Below are positions 50,613 to 61,766 of a DNA stretch of 64,000 nucleotides, one piece after another. The stretch lies in NCBI GenBank assembly GCA_965222895.1, contig CBDCVB010000002.1:124001-188000 (forward strand), written 5' to 3'. The notes beneath the pieces are model-generated. The model made no database searches. It was not told where the DNA came from and worked only from the letters and a program-made list of their open reading frames with translations. The DNA comes from Bin87 sp965222895. GTDB taxonomy: Bacteria > Chloroflexota > Dehalococcoidia > Lucifugimonadales > UBA3495. The position numbers were made by a program, and so were the translations under genes. How positions within the stretch are numbered: the first letter of the stretch is position 1; every line of letters starts with the position of its first letter.

Positions 50613-50766
50613 CGCAAATGACCTCCTGTGGCTGACCGAGTTATGAACGTCCGCAGTCTATGGGTGGCCCGTTGAGTGTGTCAAGAAGAGCCGGCACGCC
50701 GCGCGCGGCCAGGCAATGTGCGGCGCTCAAACTTCGCGGGCCGGCCGTATCTGGGCGCTGGTTAGG

Positions 50767-51591
50767 TCAGGAACCGTCAAGCTCGGCGTCGATGCGTTGC
50801 ACCTCCTCGGCGTCGCCCGAGGAAAGGCTGTAGCACCTTTGCAAATAGAGTTGGGCCATCCGCGCACCCTGGCTGCTCGGATCGGACGCGGCAGCAATCA
50901 GGGCCGCGATGCTGAACTCCGCCGGGAACCGCCGTCCCAGCGCGTTCATCTCAGCGGTGATGTCGGCGATGGCGGCCCCGTCGTTGCCTTCCTGTGCGAA
51001 CCGCAGACGGCCCAGCAGACGGCCCATTTCGGCCAGCCGGTCGCCCTCGCTCATAAAACTCCAGAGCACCTCGTTGACGCCCATGCCATCGGAATCCGCT
51101 GCATCGCCGATAGCGCCGGACGATGCTGGCGATGTTCGGCTGTCGAGGGGGATGGCGTTGCGGTCGGCGGGCAGGCTTGGCGCGTCGCCGGCCGGCGTGG
51201 GGTTGGCCGCCGACCAGGCGTCTGAGTAATCCTGCACGGCGGCGGCCACCGATTCCATCATGCGGGGCAGGTCGTAGGAGAACATACTGCCGCCGTAAAC
51301 CAGGTCGTCATTGCGGATGTTGGCGAGCCGGACGAGTTGGTCGTATCCACCCTCCACCAGCTCGGACATCGGCGGCATTGCAAACGCGGAGAAGTTGGCC
51401 AGCGGGCCGGCGCCGGCGCCCCCCAGGTGCGTAGCCAGAAACGGCGGCACGTATTTGGTGAGGTCGGCGGTGATGGGCAACGTTACGATGTAGGTGCCGT
51501 AAACATTGTCCGGCTCGGTTTCGATCCGATAATAGAGCAGCGCATGGCCCCTGGGCCGACGCGGATCGCCTATTTCAAACTGAATGTCCAT
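50767..51591 (-). CDS. Uncharacterised protein, 274 residues
   Basis: I do not recognise a family. The N-terminal 110 residues (RGHALLYYRIETEPDNVYGT then YIVTLPITADLTKYVPPFL) look like an alpha-beta domain; a Pro/Ala/Ser-rich linker near 130-165 follows; the C-terminal half is helical (LAEMGRLLGRLRFAQEGND, then GARMAQLYLQRCYSLSSGDA). No signal peptide or membrane helix. The coherent codon use and ordered domain pattern support a real gene. Confidence 0.7.
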   Translation of the reverse strand: MDIQFEIGDPRRPRGHALLYYRIETEPDNVYGTYIVTLPITADLTKYVPPFLATHLGGAGAGPLANFSAFAMPPMSELVEGGYDQLVRLANIRNDDLVYGGSMFSYDLPRMMESVAAAVQDYSDAWSAANPTPAGDAPSLPADRNAIPLDSRTSPASSGAIGDAADSDGMGVNEVLWSFMSEGDRLAEMGRLLGRLRFAQEGNDGAAIADITAEMNALGRRFPAEFSIAALIAAASDPSSQGARMAQLYLQRCYSLSSGDAEEVQRIDAELDGS

Positions 51592-51852
51592 AATTCAAGC
51601 ATTCCCGGATGCGGTGGCCCAAGTATAGATTAGCCCGGCCTTGCTGGTAAAGGGAGTTTTGATTCTGCTGCGGGCTGACAACCGCCGCAAGCTCCGGACG
51701 CACGCCGATTCCGGACGCATCTCGATTATTAAAGACGCACCCCGATTATTGAAATTGATGACAGCCAGACGGTTGCGCACTAATGTTCTACACTGATACC
51801 GTAACAACACACCGACTCTGGTGATTGTTGGATTGACCACGGAGGCTTTGGA

Positions 51853-53382
<1,530 letters not shown>

Positions 53383-53529
53383 CGAAATTGCCGGTTGCCC
53401 CACTTGCCCGATGGCGGCAATCCCGGTTTCGGGTCGGGAGGCCAGTTTAGTCAGGATTCTAAAAATCCCGGGATGCGGACGCCAGCGGCGGGCCTTGCCA
53501 GCCTTTGCTTCGCCGACTATCATATCCGC

Positions 53530-54063
53530 ATGGCAGATCGAGAAGTTCGGTATAAACTGGGTGCCGCCCAATCCGTCTTGGCTGAGGCATTTGGCAGGCC
53601 GGGCCAACGCACTTTTCGGCTGGCTGCAGCAGCCGGCCGGGCGCAGTCCTTCATCTGGCTGGAGAAGGAGCAGTTGCTGCAGTTGGGTGTGTACCTCAAG
53701 CAGGCCGTTGAACAACTTGGCAATGCCGCCGATCCCGCTGCCAGCAATCCCGGTGAGGGCCCATGGACTGGCGATCCGCTGGAGCAGGATTTCAGGGCGC
53801 GCCAGATGCAATTGCAGTTCGACCGGGAAGCTAATTGTTTCCTGCTGCAAGCCTTTGAGGGCGACGAGGACGATCCCGACGCCGAGTCCCAAACCTCGGT
53901 CAGCTTCTGGATGACCTTGTCCCAATCCACGGCGCTGGCCGAAACGGCGCTCCAGATCTGCGCGGCGGGGCGGCCGCCGTGCTTCCTCTGTGGTATGCCC
54001 ATCGACCCCGACGGACACCGCTGCGCCCGCGCCAACGGCCACGCCGTTTTTGAAACCGGTTAA
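53530..54063 (+). CDS. DUF3090 family protein
   Basis: 177 residues. YKLGAAQSVLAEAFGRPGQR followed by TFRLAAAAGRAQSFIWLEKE and the C-terminal Cys pattern PPCFLCGMPIDPDGHRC match DUF3090, otherwise best known from Actinobacteria. The four Cys/His near the end may bind zinc. It is followed 60 bases later by the SCO1664-like gene, its usual partner. Function unknown. The start was chosen at the family's first residues. Confidence 0.9.
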   Translation: MADREVRYKLGAAQSVLAEAFGRPGQRTFRLAAAAGRAQSFIWLEKEQLLQLGVYLKQAVEQLGNAADPAASNPGEGPWTGDPLEQDFRARQMQLQFDREANCFLLQAFEGDEDDPDAESQTSVSFWMTLSQSTALAETALQICAAGRPPCFLCGMPIDPDGHRCARANGHAVFETG

Positions 54064-54123
54064 GCCCACCGCCGGTTTTACGTAAGCAGCTGGCATTCGG
54101 CCTGTTCATCTGCGGGTTTTCCC

Positions 54124-54861
54124 TTGAATACCATCGAGCCGCCCGACCTCGAACTGCTTCGCCATGGCGAATTTGTCACTTGCGACCTCACGCCGGCCGG
54201 ATCCAACTACACGTTCTTAGCTGAACTTTCGCATAACGGTCGTGCCGGACGAGCAATCTACAAACCCGTCAAGGGCGAAATCCCGCTGTGGGATTTCCCC
54301 ACGGGAACACTCTACAAGCGAGAATACGCTGCCTACCTGCTCAGCCGGGTGTTGGGTTGGGATTTCATCCCGTTGACCATAATTCGCGACGGCCCTTATG
54401 GAATTGGTTCCGCCCAGAAATTTGTGGAGCATGACCCCAAGGAAAACTACTACACTATCTCCCGCGACAGTCTGGATGAATCCGACGCCGATCAGTTGCG
54501 GATGATGTGCTGTTTTGACCTGGTGGCCAACAACACCGATCGCAAAGCCAACCACGTGCTGCGAGATTTCGATGGTAAACTGTGGGGCATCGACCAGGCG
54601 CTTACCTTCCACTCCGACACCAAAATTCGCACCGTGATTTGGGATTTCGGAGACGAAGCCATCCCTGAATGGCTACTGGAACCCTTGCGCCGTTTGTGCG
54701 GTCAAATCCTGTCACCAACCGGCGACGTAGCGGAACTGATGTCGCTCCTCGACCACCGGGAGGCGCAGGCGTTGTTACAGCGTCTGCAATGGGTGTTGGA
54801 GAAAGGCGTATTTCCTGGTATCCCCGGTTTGCGTCGCCGTCGGAGGCTGGCCGAGGATTGA
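54124..54861 (+). CDS. SCO1664 family protein (PI3K-like kinase fold)
   Basis: 245 residues with a TTG start. GRAIYKPVKGEIPLWDFPTG then TLYKREYAAYLLSRVLGWDF, and LVANNTDRKANHVLRDFDGK then LWGIDQALTFHSDTKIRTVI carry the N-D-R-K and D-x-A motifs of an atypical kinase fold. In Actinobacteria the gene travels with DUF3090, a histidine-phosphatase gene and mshC (mycothiol synthesis). Here only the pair is kept. Substrate unknown. Confidence 0.88.
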   Translation: MNTIEPPDLELLRHGEFVTCDLTPAGSNYTFLAELSHNGRAGRAIYKPVKGEIPLWDFPTGTLYKREYAAYLLSRVLGWDFIPLTIIRDGPYGIGSAQKFVEHDPKENYYTISRDSLDESDADQLRMMCCFDLVANNTDRKANHVLRDFDGKLWGIDQALTFHSDTKIRTVIWDFGDEAIPEWLLEPLRRLCGQILSPTGDVAELMSLLDHREAQALLQRLQWVLEKGVFPGIPGLRRRRRLAED

Positions 54862-54881
54862 GCAGTGCCCGCGCCCGTTGC

Positions 54882-55547
54882 TCATCCGTTGGCGAGCAAC
54901 CCGTAGTCGAAATGTTCCAGGTTCTCGATTATCACGTCCGCCGCCGACAGGTCCAGATGGCGTGTCGAGTCGGTCAGGGTGCATACCGTGTAGGCGCCGG
55001 AAGACGAGGCCGCGGCCAGGCCGATGGGCGAGTCTTCGATCGCAAGGCACTGCGGCGCTTCCAGGCCAATTAATTCGGCGGCCTTGATATAGATGTCCGG
55101 CGCCGGCTTGCCGTTGACGATATCGTCGCCGCCCAGTTTGACCTGAAACGCGTCGGTGAGCCCGATCACGGCCAGCTTGAGGTTTACCCACTCGCGGAGC
55201 GACGACGAGGCCACGGCGATGGGCAGGTTGCGGCGTCGCGCTTCCGCCACCAGCGCCAGCACTCCGGGGCGCGGAGTCAGGTCGGAGCGCAGCACGTCTT
55301 TGACCACATCGTTGTAACCGGCCAGCAGCTCCTGCGGCGTTTGAGGAATGTTGCGGAGATCTTTCACCCGCAACCAGGTTTCCTCAACCGTTGTCCCCAG
55401 CAGGTAGCGGTTGTTCTCTGCTTCGGTAATCGGAGCCGCGCCGCAACGCTCCACCATGATGTTGACCGCCTTGTGGAACAGCGGCTCGCTGTCAACTAAA
55501 ACCCCGTCCATGTCAAACAATATGCCGCTGTATGTTGCCATGTTCAT
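54882..55547 (-). CDS. HAD-superfamily phosphatase (beta-phosphoglucomutase-like)
   Basis: 221 residues. Motif I FDMDGVLVDSEPLFHKAV, motif II VASSSLREWV, motif III NGKPAPDIY and motif IV AIEDSPIGLAAASSSG are complete. It is a sugar-phosphate phosphatase or phosphoglucomutase type; the exact substrate is open. Convergent with the SCO1664-like gene, 20 bases apart. Confidence 0.92.
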   Translation of the reverse strand: MNMATYSGILFDMDGVLVDSEPLFHKAVNIMVERCGAAPITEAENNRYLLGTTVEETWLRVKDLRNIPQTPQELLAGYNDVVKDVLRSDLTPRPGVLALVAEARRRNLPIAVASSSLREWVNLKLAVIGLTDAFQVKLGGDDIVNGKPAPDIYIKAAELIGLEAPQCLAIEDSPIGLAAASSSGAYTVCTLTDSTRHLDLSAADVIIENLEHFDYGLLANG

Positions 55548-55673
55548 TTGCTCCTGTGCGCGAATGTAGTGGCCGAATCCGATTATCGTCGGCGTCGATT
55601 ATACCGGGTCGCGACTATGCGGGCGCGCCACTAACCCGGGGTGGAACCAAACCGGGGCGGAACTAAACCGGAA

Positions 55674-56816
55674 TTAACGACCGGTCGCATCCACCGAATC
55701 GCTCAACAGGAAGCAGGAAGACGCCTTGAAAATCGCCCAGAGGGGCAACCCCGGCTCGATATTCATAGCATCCAGCGAGGTACCCGTGATGTGGCAGCGC
55801 AGCGTTACGCCATCGCATTTCAGCGCGACCTGATAGCCCGGCGGACGCAATTGCACGTCCGAGACCACACCCGGCCAGGTGTTGCGCGCCGAGGATTGCG
55901 GCAGTGGGCCGGCCGCCAGTATGATGTCGGATGCCCGGATCCCGACTGTAACCGCATCGCCAACCTCCAACCCGTCGGCTAGGGGAGTTTCCAGCGAATG
56001 GTCGCCCGCGCTGCACACCATCGTGCCGTCCTGCGGGAACCGCGCAGACACCCGCATCACCAGCAGGTTTTCCACGCCCACCAGCCGTGCCACGCGGCCT
56101 CGCCCCGGCTGTTCCAGCACCGACAACGGCGCGCCGATGGCTATGGTCTGGCCGTTGTCGATCACCTGCACCGTGTCGCCCAGGGTCAGCGCCTCTTCGC
56201 GGCTGTGGGTAACCAGAATTACCGGCGTTTTCAGTCGCGACACCGTGGCGCGCAACTCGGCGGCTAACTCACGGCGCAGCTCCATGTCCAGCGATGCAAA
56301 TGGTTCGTCCAGCAGCAGCAGGTCGGGCGATGGCGCCAGCGCGCGGGCCAGTGCGGTTCGCTGCTGCTGCCCGCCCGACAACTGCCAAACCCGACGTGAT
56401 TCCAGGCCATCCAGCCGCAGTGAGTCAATCAGCTCGGCTACCCGTTGCCGTGTCACCGGACTTCTGCGGTCGCGCAAACCGTAACCGATGTTATCGCTTA
56501 CGGTCAGATGCGGGAACAGATGGTTTTGCTGCGTAACGTATCCGACGCGTCGATGATGCGGCGGCACCCAGACTGCTCGGCCCGGATTGCCGATGCCGTC
56601 GCTGAATACGGTTCGCCCGTCAATGGTGATGCAACCGGCGTTGGGTTGAACCAGCCCCGCCATGGCCCGCAGTGCGGTGGTTTTGCCCGCCCCCGACGGC
56701 CCGAAAAGCACCAGAATCTCACCGGCCATTACTTCAATGGATACGTCCAGATGGAACCCGCCGATGGTGACCTCAAAACGCCCGGATGCGGCATGGTGGT
56801 TCACGTCGGGAATCAT
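55674..56816 (-). CDS. modC: Molybdate/tungstate ABC transporter ATP-binding protein
   Basis: 380 residues. Walker A FGPSGAGKTTALRAMAG, signature LSGGQQQRTALARALA, Walker B DLLLLDEPFASLD, then a TOBE/MOP-like domain (VSDVQLRPPGYQVALKCDGV). The domain order is that of ModC, with modB and modA upstream. It overlaps modB by 4 bases (ATGA). The much longer frame extending upstream to 57830 is a shadow across modB. Confidence 0.9.
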   Translation of the reverse strand: MIPDVNHHAASGRFEVTIGGFHLDVSIEVMAGEILVLFGPSGAGKTTALRAMAGLVQPNAGCITIDGRTVFSDGIGNPGRAVWVPPHHRRVGYVTQQNHLFPHLTVSDNIGYGLRDRRSPVTRQRVAELIDSLRLDGLESRRVWQLSGGQQQRTALARALAPSPDLLLLDEPFASLDMELRRELAAELRATVSRLKTPVILVTHSREEALTLGDTVQVIDNGQTIAIGAPLSVLEQPGRGRVARLVGVENLLVMRVSARFPQDGTMVCSAGDHSLETPLADGLEVGDAVTVGIRASDIILAAGPLPQSSARNTWPGVVSDVQLRPPGYQVALKCDGVTLRCHITGTSLDAMNIEPGLPLWAIFKASSCFLLSDSVDATGR

Positions 56817-57643
56817 TGCGGCGACTCTCTGCGGCGGCGCAGCAGCAGGCTCAACAACGTGAGGGCAAGAACCGACATGGCCAGCAGCAGCACTGACAAC
56901 GCCAGAGCCGCGCCCAGGCTGCTTTCCATCGCCGTCATTATCGCCAGTGGCATCGTCTGTGTGCGTCCGGTGAGGTTGCCGGCGAACATTATCGTGGCGC
57001 CAAACTCGGATATCGCCCGCGCCCACGCCAGCGCCAGCCCGGTTAGTATGGACGGCCAGGCCAGCGGCACGGTCAGGCGCCAGAAGGTTGCCCACGGGGA
57101 TACTCCCAGCGTTTGGGACACATCCTCGTAGGCTACGTCCACGCCGGAGAATCCAATCCGCGCCGCCCTGATGTAGAAGGGCGCGGCGACGAAAATCTGC
57201 GCCAGAATGACCGCGCCCGTGGTGAATGGCAACGTGATGCCGACCCCAGACAGGGATGGCCCCAACAGGCCGTTCCGTCCGAACGCCATCAGCATTGCGA
57301 CGCCGGCCACGACCGGCGGCAGCACGATGGGCAACTCCACGAATGTGTCGATGACACGCAGCAGCGGCGAGTTGCGTCGGGCCAGCAGCAGCGCAAACGG
57401 TGTGCCCAGGCAAACCACGACGACCATGCTCACGACGCTGGTGACTAACGACAACCGCAGGGCTTGCAGCACCAGCGAGCCGGAGAGGCCGGCCAGGAAT
57501 CCATCCTGCTGGCCGGCGCGAATCAGCAACGCCAGGATGGGCAGGCCAATAAAAACCACGTAGAGGGCAGTGGCGACCACGCCGGCGGGAGCCAGCACAC
57601 CCAACGTCGCACCGTGATGGCGGCGGCCCCGCAGCCGTAGCAT
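56813..57643 (-). CDS. modB: Molybdate/tungstate ABC transporter permease
   Basis: 276 residues with five to six membrane helices. FVELPIVLPPVVAGVAMLMA and the EAA loop VSQTLGVSPWATFWRLTVPLA, then RAISEFGATIMFAGN, are those of ModB-type permeases. The start at 57641-57643 is 12 bases after the modA stop. It forms the channel for the oxyanion bound by ModA. Confidence 0.92.
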   Translation of the reverse strand: MLRLRGRRHHGATLGVLAPAGVVATALYVVFIGLPILALLIRAGQQDGFLAGLSGSLVLQALRLSLVTSVVSMVVVVCLGTPFALLLARRNSPLLRVIDTFVELPIVLPPVVAGVAMLMAFGRNGLLGPSLSGVGITLPFTTGAVILAQIFVAAPFYIRAARIGFSGVDVAYEDVSQTLGVSPWATFWRLTVPLAWPSILTGLALAWARAISEFGATIMFAGNLTGRTQTMPLAIMTAMESSLGAALALSVLLLAMSVLALTLLSLLLRRRRESPQ

Positions 57644-57654
57644 GGCAATCCGCG

Positions 57655-58536
57655 CTACCGCACCGGTGGCGTCGGGATTTGCCCATGCCCACCCGTGGAC
57701 GCATCGGCGCACGGGCACGCCACGTTGGCCGGCGGCGCAAACCCGTACCGCCGCAGGATTTGCCGGCCGGCATCTCCCAGCACAAACTCGATGAACGCCA
57801 GCGCGGATTCAGGATGCTCAGACCCGGCAAGGGCGGCGATGGGATACTGCGCTGCCGGATTCAGGTGCAATGGTATCTGGATCGAGCGCAAAGAGTCGCG
57901 GTACTGCTCGGCGGCAGCGTCTGTTTCGTAGACAAATCCGGCGTCCACCTCACCCAGGGCAACCTTTTGCGCAACCGACCGCACGCTGGTCTCATGCGTA
58001 ACCACGTTGGCAAATACAGACCGGCTGAAATCTGCTGGAAACTCGGCATCATCGCCCATCAATTCGATGGCTGTGCGGGCATATTTTCCAGCCGGCACTT
58101 CCTCGGCGGCCAGCGCTACGGTTACCCCCCGATTCGCCAGGTCGCTTAACGATTGAACCGCGCCTGAATCAGCGGAAGTTACGACGGCAATGCGATTGGC
58201 TACAAAATAAACCGGCGTGTTGGCCAGCAGGTTGGAGTCTTGAACGGCCGCCATCTGCTGCCAGTCCGCCGGAGCAAATACGTCTGCTGTGGCCCCCTGC
58301 ACCAGCTGGGCGCGGAGCGTCTGGCTACCGGCGAAGTGCAACGCGAAGGTAACGTCGGGATGGATGTCCTCAAAGGCGGTCGCCAGTTCTTGTAACGATT
58401 CGGCCAACGATGCCGCCGCAAACACCGTGAGCGTCTGTTCATCGGCGTTGCCGCGATTCCCGGCGGTTGCACAACCGATGGTAGGGACGGCAAGGGATGA
58501 TACAGCAACGAGCGTCAAAATTATTCGCAAAAGCAT
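57655..58536 (-). CDS. modA: Molybdate/tungstate-binding protein
   Basis: 293 residues from MLLRII. A signal ends near VPTIGC (probable lipoprotein; the lipobox is imperfect). LTVFAAASLAESLQELATAF, HFAGSQTLRAQLVQGATADV followed by FAPAD, and VDAGFVYETDA are ModA motifs; the Ser residues that bind the oxyanion are present. It delivers molybdate or tungstate for the cofactor enzymes such as the AOR at 30182. Confidence 0.93.
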   Translation of the reverse strand: MLLRIILTLVAVSSLAVPTIGCATAGNRGNADEQTLTVFAAASLAESLQELATAFEDIHPDVTFALHFAGSQTLRAQLVQGATADVFAPADWQQMAAVQDSNLLANTPVYFVANRIAVVTSADSGAVQSLSDLANRGVTVALAAEEVPAGKYARTAIELMGDDAEFPADFSRSVFANVVTHETSVRSVAQKVALGEVDAGFVYETDAAAEQYRDSLRSIQIPLHLNPAAQYPIAALAGSEHPESALAFIEFVLGDAGRQILRRYGFAPPANVACPCADASTGGHGQIPTPPVR

Positions 58537-58774
58537 GGCAATGGCGACAATCGGATGATTATGCCGCCGCCGTATTATAGCGGATGCCAAATCTCAAGCT
58601 GCCGTGCGCCGTGGCCGCGAAGGGTGGCGGGTGGGCTACGGGACGGATGACAGTGTTTCCCTTTGCTTGACTTGCCGGCTTCCCTGCCGTTAAATGACCG
58701 CAGAATTACGTTGCTGCCGTCCGGCAGCGGCGCGGATCGACACACCGACAATTGATGGGAAAGGAGGCTGCACG

Positions 58775-59119
58775 ATGGCACTGGTTCGTTGCGTTACCGA
58801 AATGGGTATGGGCGTGGATGTCCACGGGCTGGATTACACCCTGGCGGCCAAGCGCGCCGTTTTTGATGCCATTCACCACAGCAGTCTGGGGTTTGCCCGG
58901 CTGGTTGACGCCACCGCTGACGATATGACCGTAAACGTTACCATCGGCGCTCCCCATCCTGAAAAGGTGAACGCCGACGAGGTTGCCGACTCGCTGCCCC
59001 ACGGTCGGGCCAACGTGGACGTGGTGGTGGGCGGACTGCAGCTGCTCAACGATGACGGCAGCGATGGCACGCTAATCGCCAACGCCATCATCACGGTCAG
59101 CATCGAAGACGGCAAGTAG
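58775..59119 (+). CDS. Lin0512 family protein
   Basis: 114 residues. MGMGVDVHGLDYTLAAKRAV, then FDAIHHSSLGFARL and VNVTIGAPHPEKVNADEVAD match the Lin0512 family, small homo-oligomeric proteins of unknown function found also in fungi. AAGGAGG ribosome site. It precedes the luciferase-like gene by 52 bases. Confidence 0.9.
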   Translation: MALVRCVTEMGMGVDVHGLDYTLAAKRAVFDAIHHSSLGFARLVDATADDMTVNVTIGAPHPEKVNADEVADSLPHGRANVDVVVGGLQLLNDDGSDGTLIANAIITVSIEDGK

Positions 59120-59171
59120 TCGCGCGCGATTTACTGGCCAACCGGATTTTCAGGGCACCAACGGGGCGTCG

Positions 59172-60227
59172 ATGCGATTCGGACACTTCTTCTACCCGAT
59201 GAAATTTGACGATTCGCGCGACGACCAGGCAATACAGGAGTGCCTGGAAGAAGCCGAACTGGTCGAGGAGCTTGGTTTTGACGCCATCTGGCTCGCCGAG
59301 CATTACTTCACCGGGGAATGTGTGTACGGCGACCCGCTGGTATTCGCCAGCGCGCTGGCCGTCAAAACCCGGCGGGTAATGCTGGGCTTTGGCATCCTGG
59401 AATTGCCACTGCATAATCCGGTTCGGGTGGCGATGCAAACCGCGCTCCTGGATAACCTCAGCCGGGGCCGCCTGGTAGTGGGGACGGCTAAGGGCTCGAA
59501 CTATAACGCCTTCGAATACATCGGATTCGGCAGCGACCCGGTGCTCGGTGTCGAGCAAATGGAAGAAGCCGAGGAGTTGCTGATTAAGGCATGGACCACC
59601 GATAACGTGGATTTCCGAGGCAAGCACTGGCAGGTTTCCTTCCCGTCGGTGCGGCCCCGCCCTTACCAGAAACCGCATCCCCCGCTGGCCCGGGCGTGCA
59701 TTAACCCGGAGTCCATCGTAGAGATGGCGCGAATCGGGCGCCCGATTCTGCTCCGGGGCCGTTCCATCAACAGCACCGCGGCGGACATTGCCCTCTACCG
59801 GGATACCATGTTTGCCGCCGGTTTTGATGAAGCTCAGGTCGAGCATAACCTCGATCAAATATGGGTGTGGCGGGAAATGCACCTCGCCGACACCGACGAT
59901 CAGGCGATGGATGAATTCCTGCCTGCCCAGCACCGGGCGTATTCGACTATGCAGGATTATCGGGAGCGCTGGAATCCCCCGGAATACCCGATGTCCCGCC
60001 AGGCGCCGCCGCTGCTAAAGGATGCTTACGGAGCGCAATCCGACCCGGACGCCGCCGAAAACCTGGTGGGCAGTCCCAGCCGAGTGGCGGATCACATCGA
60101 CCAGATGCGCCGTGCCGGCATCCGAAACCTGATGCTGACCAATCGCGGCCTGATGCCGCAGGACAAGGCAAACCATTCCATCAGGTTGCTGGCCGAGCAG
60201 GTAATGCCTCGGTTCCGCGACGCCTGA
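59172..60227 (+). CDS. Luciferase-like (LLM) flavin-dependent monooxygenase
   Basis: 351 residues. FGHFFYPMKFDDSRDDQAIQ, ELGFDAIWLAEHYFTGECVY, LGFGILELPLHNPVRVAMQT and GRLVVGTAKGSNYNAFEYIG are the LLM TIM-barrel motifs. It uses FMNH2 or F420 to oxidise an organic substrate. This family is abundant in SAR202-type genomes. It ends 52 bases before livG. Confidence 0.88.
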   Translation: MRFGHFFYPMKFDDSRDDQAIQECLEEAELVEELGFDAIWLAEHYFTGECVYGDPLVFASALAVKTRRVMLGFGILELPLHNPVRVAMQTALLDNLSRGRLVVGTAKGSNYNAFEYIGFGSDPVLGVEQMEEAEELLIKAWTTDNVDFRGKHWQVSFPSVRPRPYQKPHPPLARACINPESIVEMARIGRPILLRGRSINSTAADIALYRDTMFAAGFDEAQVEHNLDQIWVWREMHLADTDDQAMDEFLPAQHRAYSTMQDYRERWNPPEYPMSRQAPPLLKDAYGAQSDPDAAENLVGSPSRVADHIDQMRRAGIRNLMLTNRGLMPQDKANHSIRLLAEQVMPRFRDA

Positions 60228-60279
60228 GGCCCAGGCGCACCGAGTTCTGACCACCTCCGCAATCGTCCATTCTCACGGT

Positions 60280-61068
60280 ATGACGGACCCGGCCCCCATC
60301 CTCCAGGTCATAGACGTCGTTAAGGATTTCGGCGGTGTCAGGGCGGTTAATCACTGCTCACTGGACATTATGCCGGGCACGATAAACGGACTCATCGGCC
60401 CCAACGGCGCCGGCAAAACCACGTTGTTCAACTTGGTGTCCGGAGCTCTGCCTCCCACATCTGGCCGGATCATTCTCAATGGCCGCCGCATCGACGGCAT
60501 GGCAATGCACCAGACCTTTGTCCGGGGCCTGATGCGCACCTTCCAGATTCCGCGGGAAATGAAGCGCATGACGGTACTGGAGAACCTGATGTTAGTGCCG
60601 GCTCCCCAAGTCGGCGAACGGATTTGGGCATCGTGGTTCACGCCGTGGCGCATCTCCCGTCAAGAACGGCGCATAGAGTCGCGTGCGCTGGGGGTGCTGG
60701 AATTCGTAAATCTCTCGCATCTGGCCGATGAGTATGCGGGCAACCTGTCCGGCGGTCAGAAAAAACTGCTGGAATTGGCGCGTACCCTCATGGCCGAGCC
60801 AAAGATAGTATTGCTGGATGAACCCGCCGCCGGCGTCAATCGCACCCTGCTGCGCGAATTTTCAGCCAATATCCTCCAGGCCAGCGTCGAGCGTGGCATT
60901 ACTTTCGTGATAATCGAGCACGATATGCAATTCGTAATGAATATGTGCGATCCCATCATCGTTATGGCCAACGGAGCGGTGATTGCGGAAGGCACGCCGA
61001 CGCAAGTGCGGCAGAACCCGCAGGTGTTGGAAGCCTACCTCGGAGGAGCGGCCCGTTACGCTGCTTGA
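60280..61068 (+). CDS. livG: Branched-chain amino-acid ABC transporter ATPase LivG
   Basis: 262 residues, intact. Walker A GLIGPNGAGKTTLFNLVSGA, signature NLSGGQKKLLELARTLMAE, Walker B KIVLLDEPAAGVN. Its end overlaps the start of the broken livF gene by 8 bases. It would energise uptake of branched-chain amino acids or similar compounds, but its partners (livF, livH, livM) are damaged and no binding-protein gene is nearby. Confidence 0.93.
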   Translation: MTDPAPILQVIDVVKDFGGVRAVNHCSLDIMPGTINGLIGPNGAGKTTLFNLVSGALPPTSGRIILNGRRIDGMAMHQTFVRGLMRTFQIPREMKRMTVLENLMLVPAPQVGERIWASWFTPWRISRQERRIESRALGVLEFVNLSHLADEYAGNLSGGQKKLLELARTLMAEPKIVLLDEPAAGVNRTLLREFSANILQASVERGITFVIIEHDMQFVMNMCDPIIVMANGAVIAEGTPTQVRQNPQVLEAYLGGAARYAA

Positions 61069-61759
61069 AGCGTCCGACGTGGTGGCCGGCTACGGAGAGA
61101 CCGAGATCCTGCACTGAGTCTCCATAACCGTCTCCGCGGGCGAGGTAATCACCATCATTGGGCCCAACGGTTGCGGCAAGTCCACCCTGATGAAGGCGAT
61201 TGTCGGCCTGTTGCGCATCCGAACCGGCAGCGTTACCTTTCGCGGCGCCGATATTTCAGCGCTACCCCCGGAGCAGATTGTCCGCACCGGCCTGTGCTAT
61301 GTACCACAGACCAACAACGTGTTCCCCTCGCTAACTATCCGGGAGAACCTGGAGATGGGAGCATTCGTGCGCAGAGACGACTATCGTGGACGCGTCGATG
61401 AAATGTTTCGACTGTTTCCCGACCTGGCGCTGCGCCCCGCGCAGAAAGCCGGCAGCCTGTCTGGCGGCCAACGTCAGATGCTGGCCATTGCCCGCGCCCT
61501 GATGCTCGACCCGGCCCTCGTGCTGCTCGATGAACCGTCGGCGGGACTCTCCCCAGTGATGACCGGCCTGGTATTCGAGCGGATTCGCGAAATCAACCGG
61601 ACTGGCGTGGCCGTGGTCCTGGTGGAGCAGAATGCGCGGGAAGCCCTTGGCATGTCCGACCGGGGCTACATCCTCGTTTCCGGCGAGAATCGCCTGGAAG
61701 ACACCGGAAAGGACCTGCTGGACAATCCCGACGTAGCCGGTTTGTATCTGGGCGGATAG
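61061..61759 (+). pseudogene. livF: livF ATPase gene with in-frame opal codon
   Basis: Codons LLEASDVVAGYGETEILH are followed by TGA (61115-61117) and then VSITVSAGEVITIIGPNGCG then KSTLMKAIVG, and the frame stays open to a normal end. The family reads ILHGVS, so Gly (GGA) has become TGA. No ATG, GTG or TTG precedes the frame at the expected place (CTG at 61061). No start codon between the TGA and Walker A exists, so the remaining ORF (from 61190) would lack the nucleotide-binding loop. Signature LSGGQRQMLAIARAL and Walker B remain. Confidence 0.85.
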
Positions 61760-61766
61760 GCTGATA

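Noticed and set aside
55674..57830. A 718-residue ORF covering modC and modB
   Set aside because: Only the modC part shows protein-family motifs; the upstream part is an alternative frame of modB and modA.
61115..61117. TGA in livF as another selenocysteine codon
   Set aside because: The family has Gly, not Cys, at this position (ILHGVS), the site is not redox active, and the flanking liv genes are also broken.
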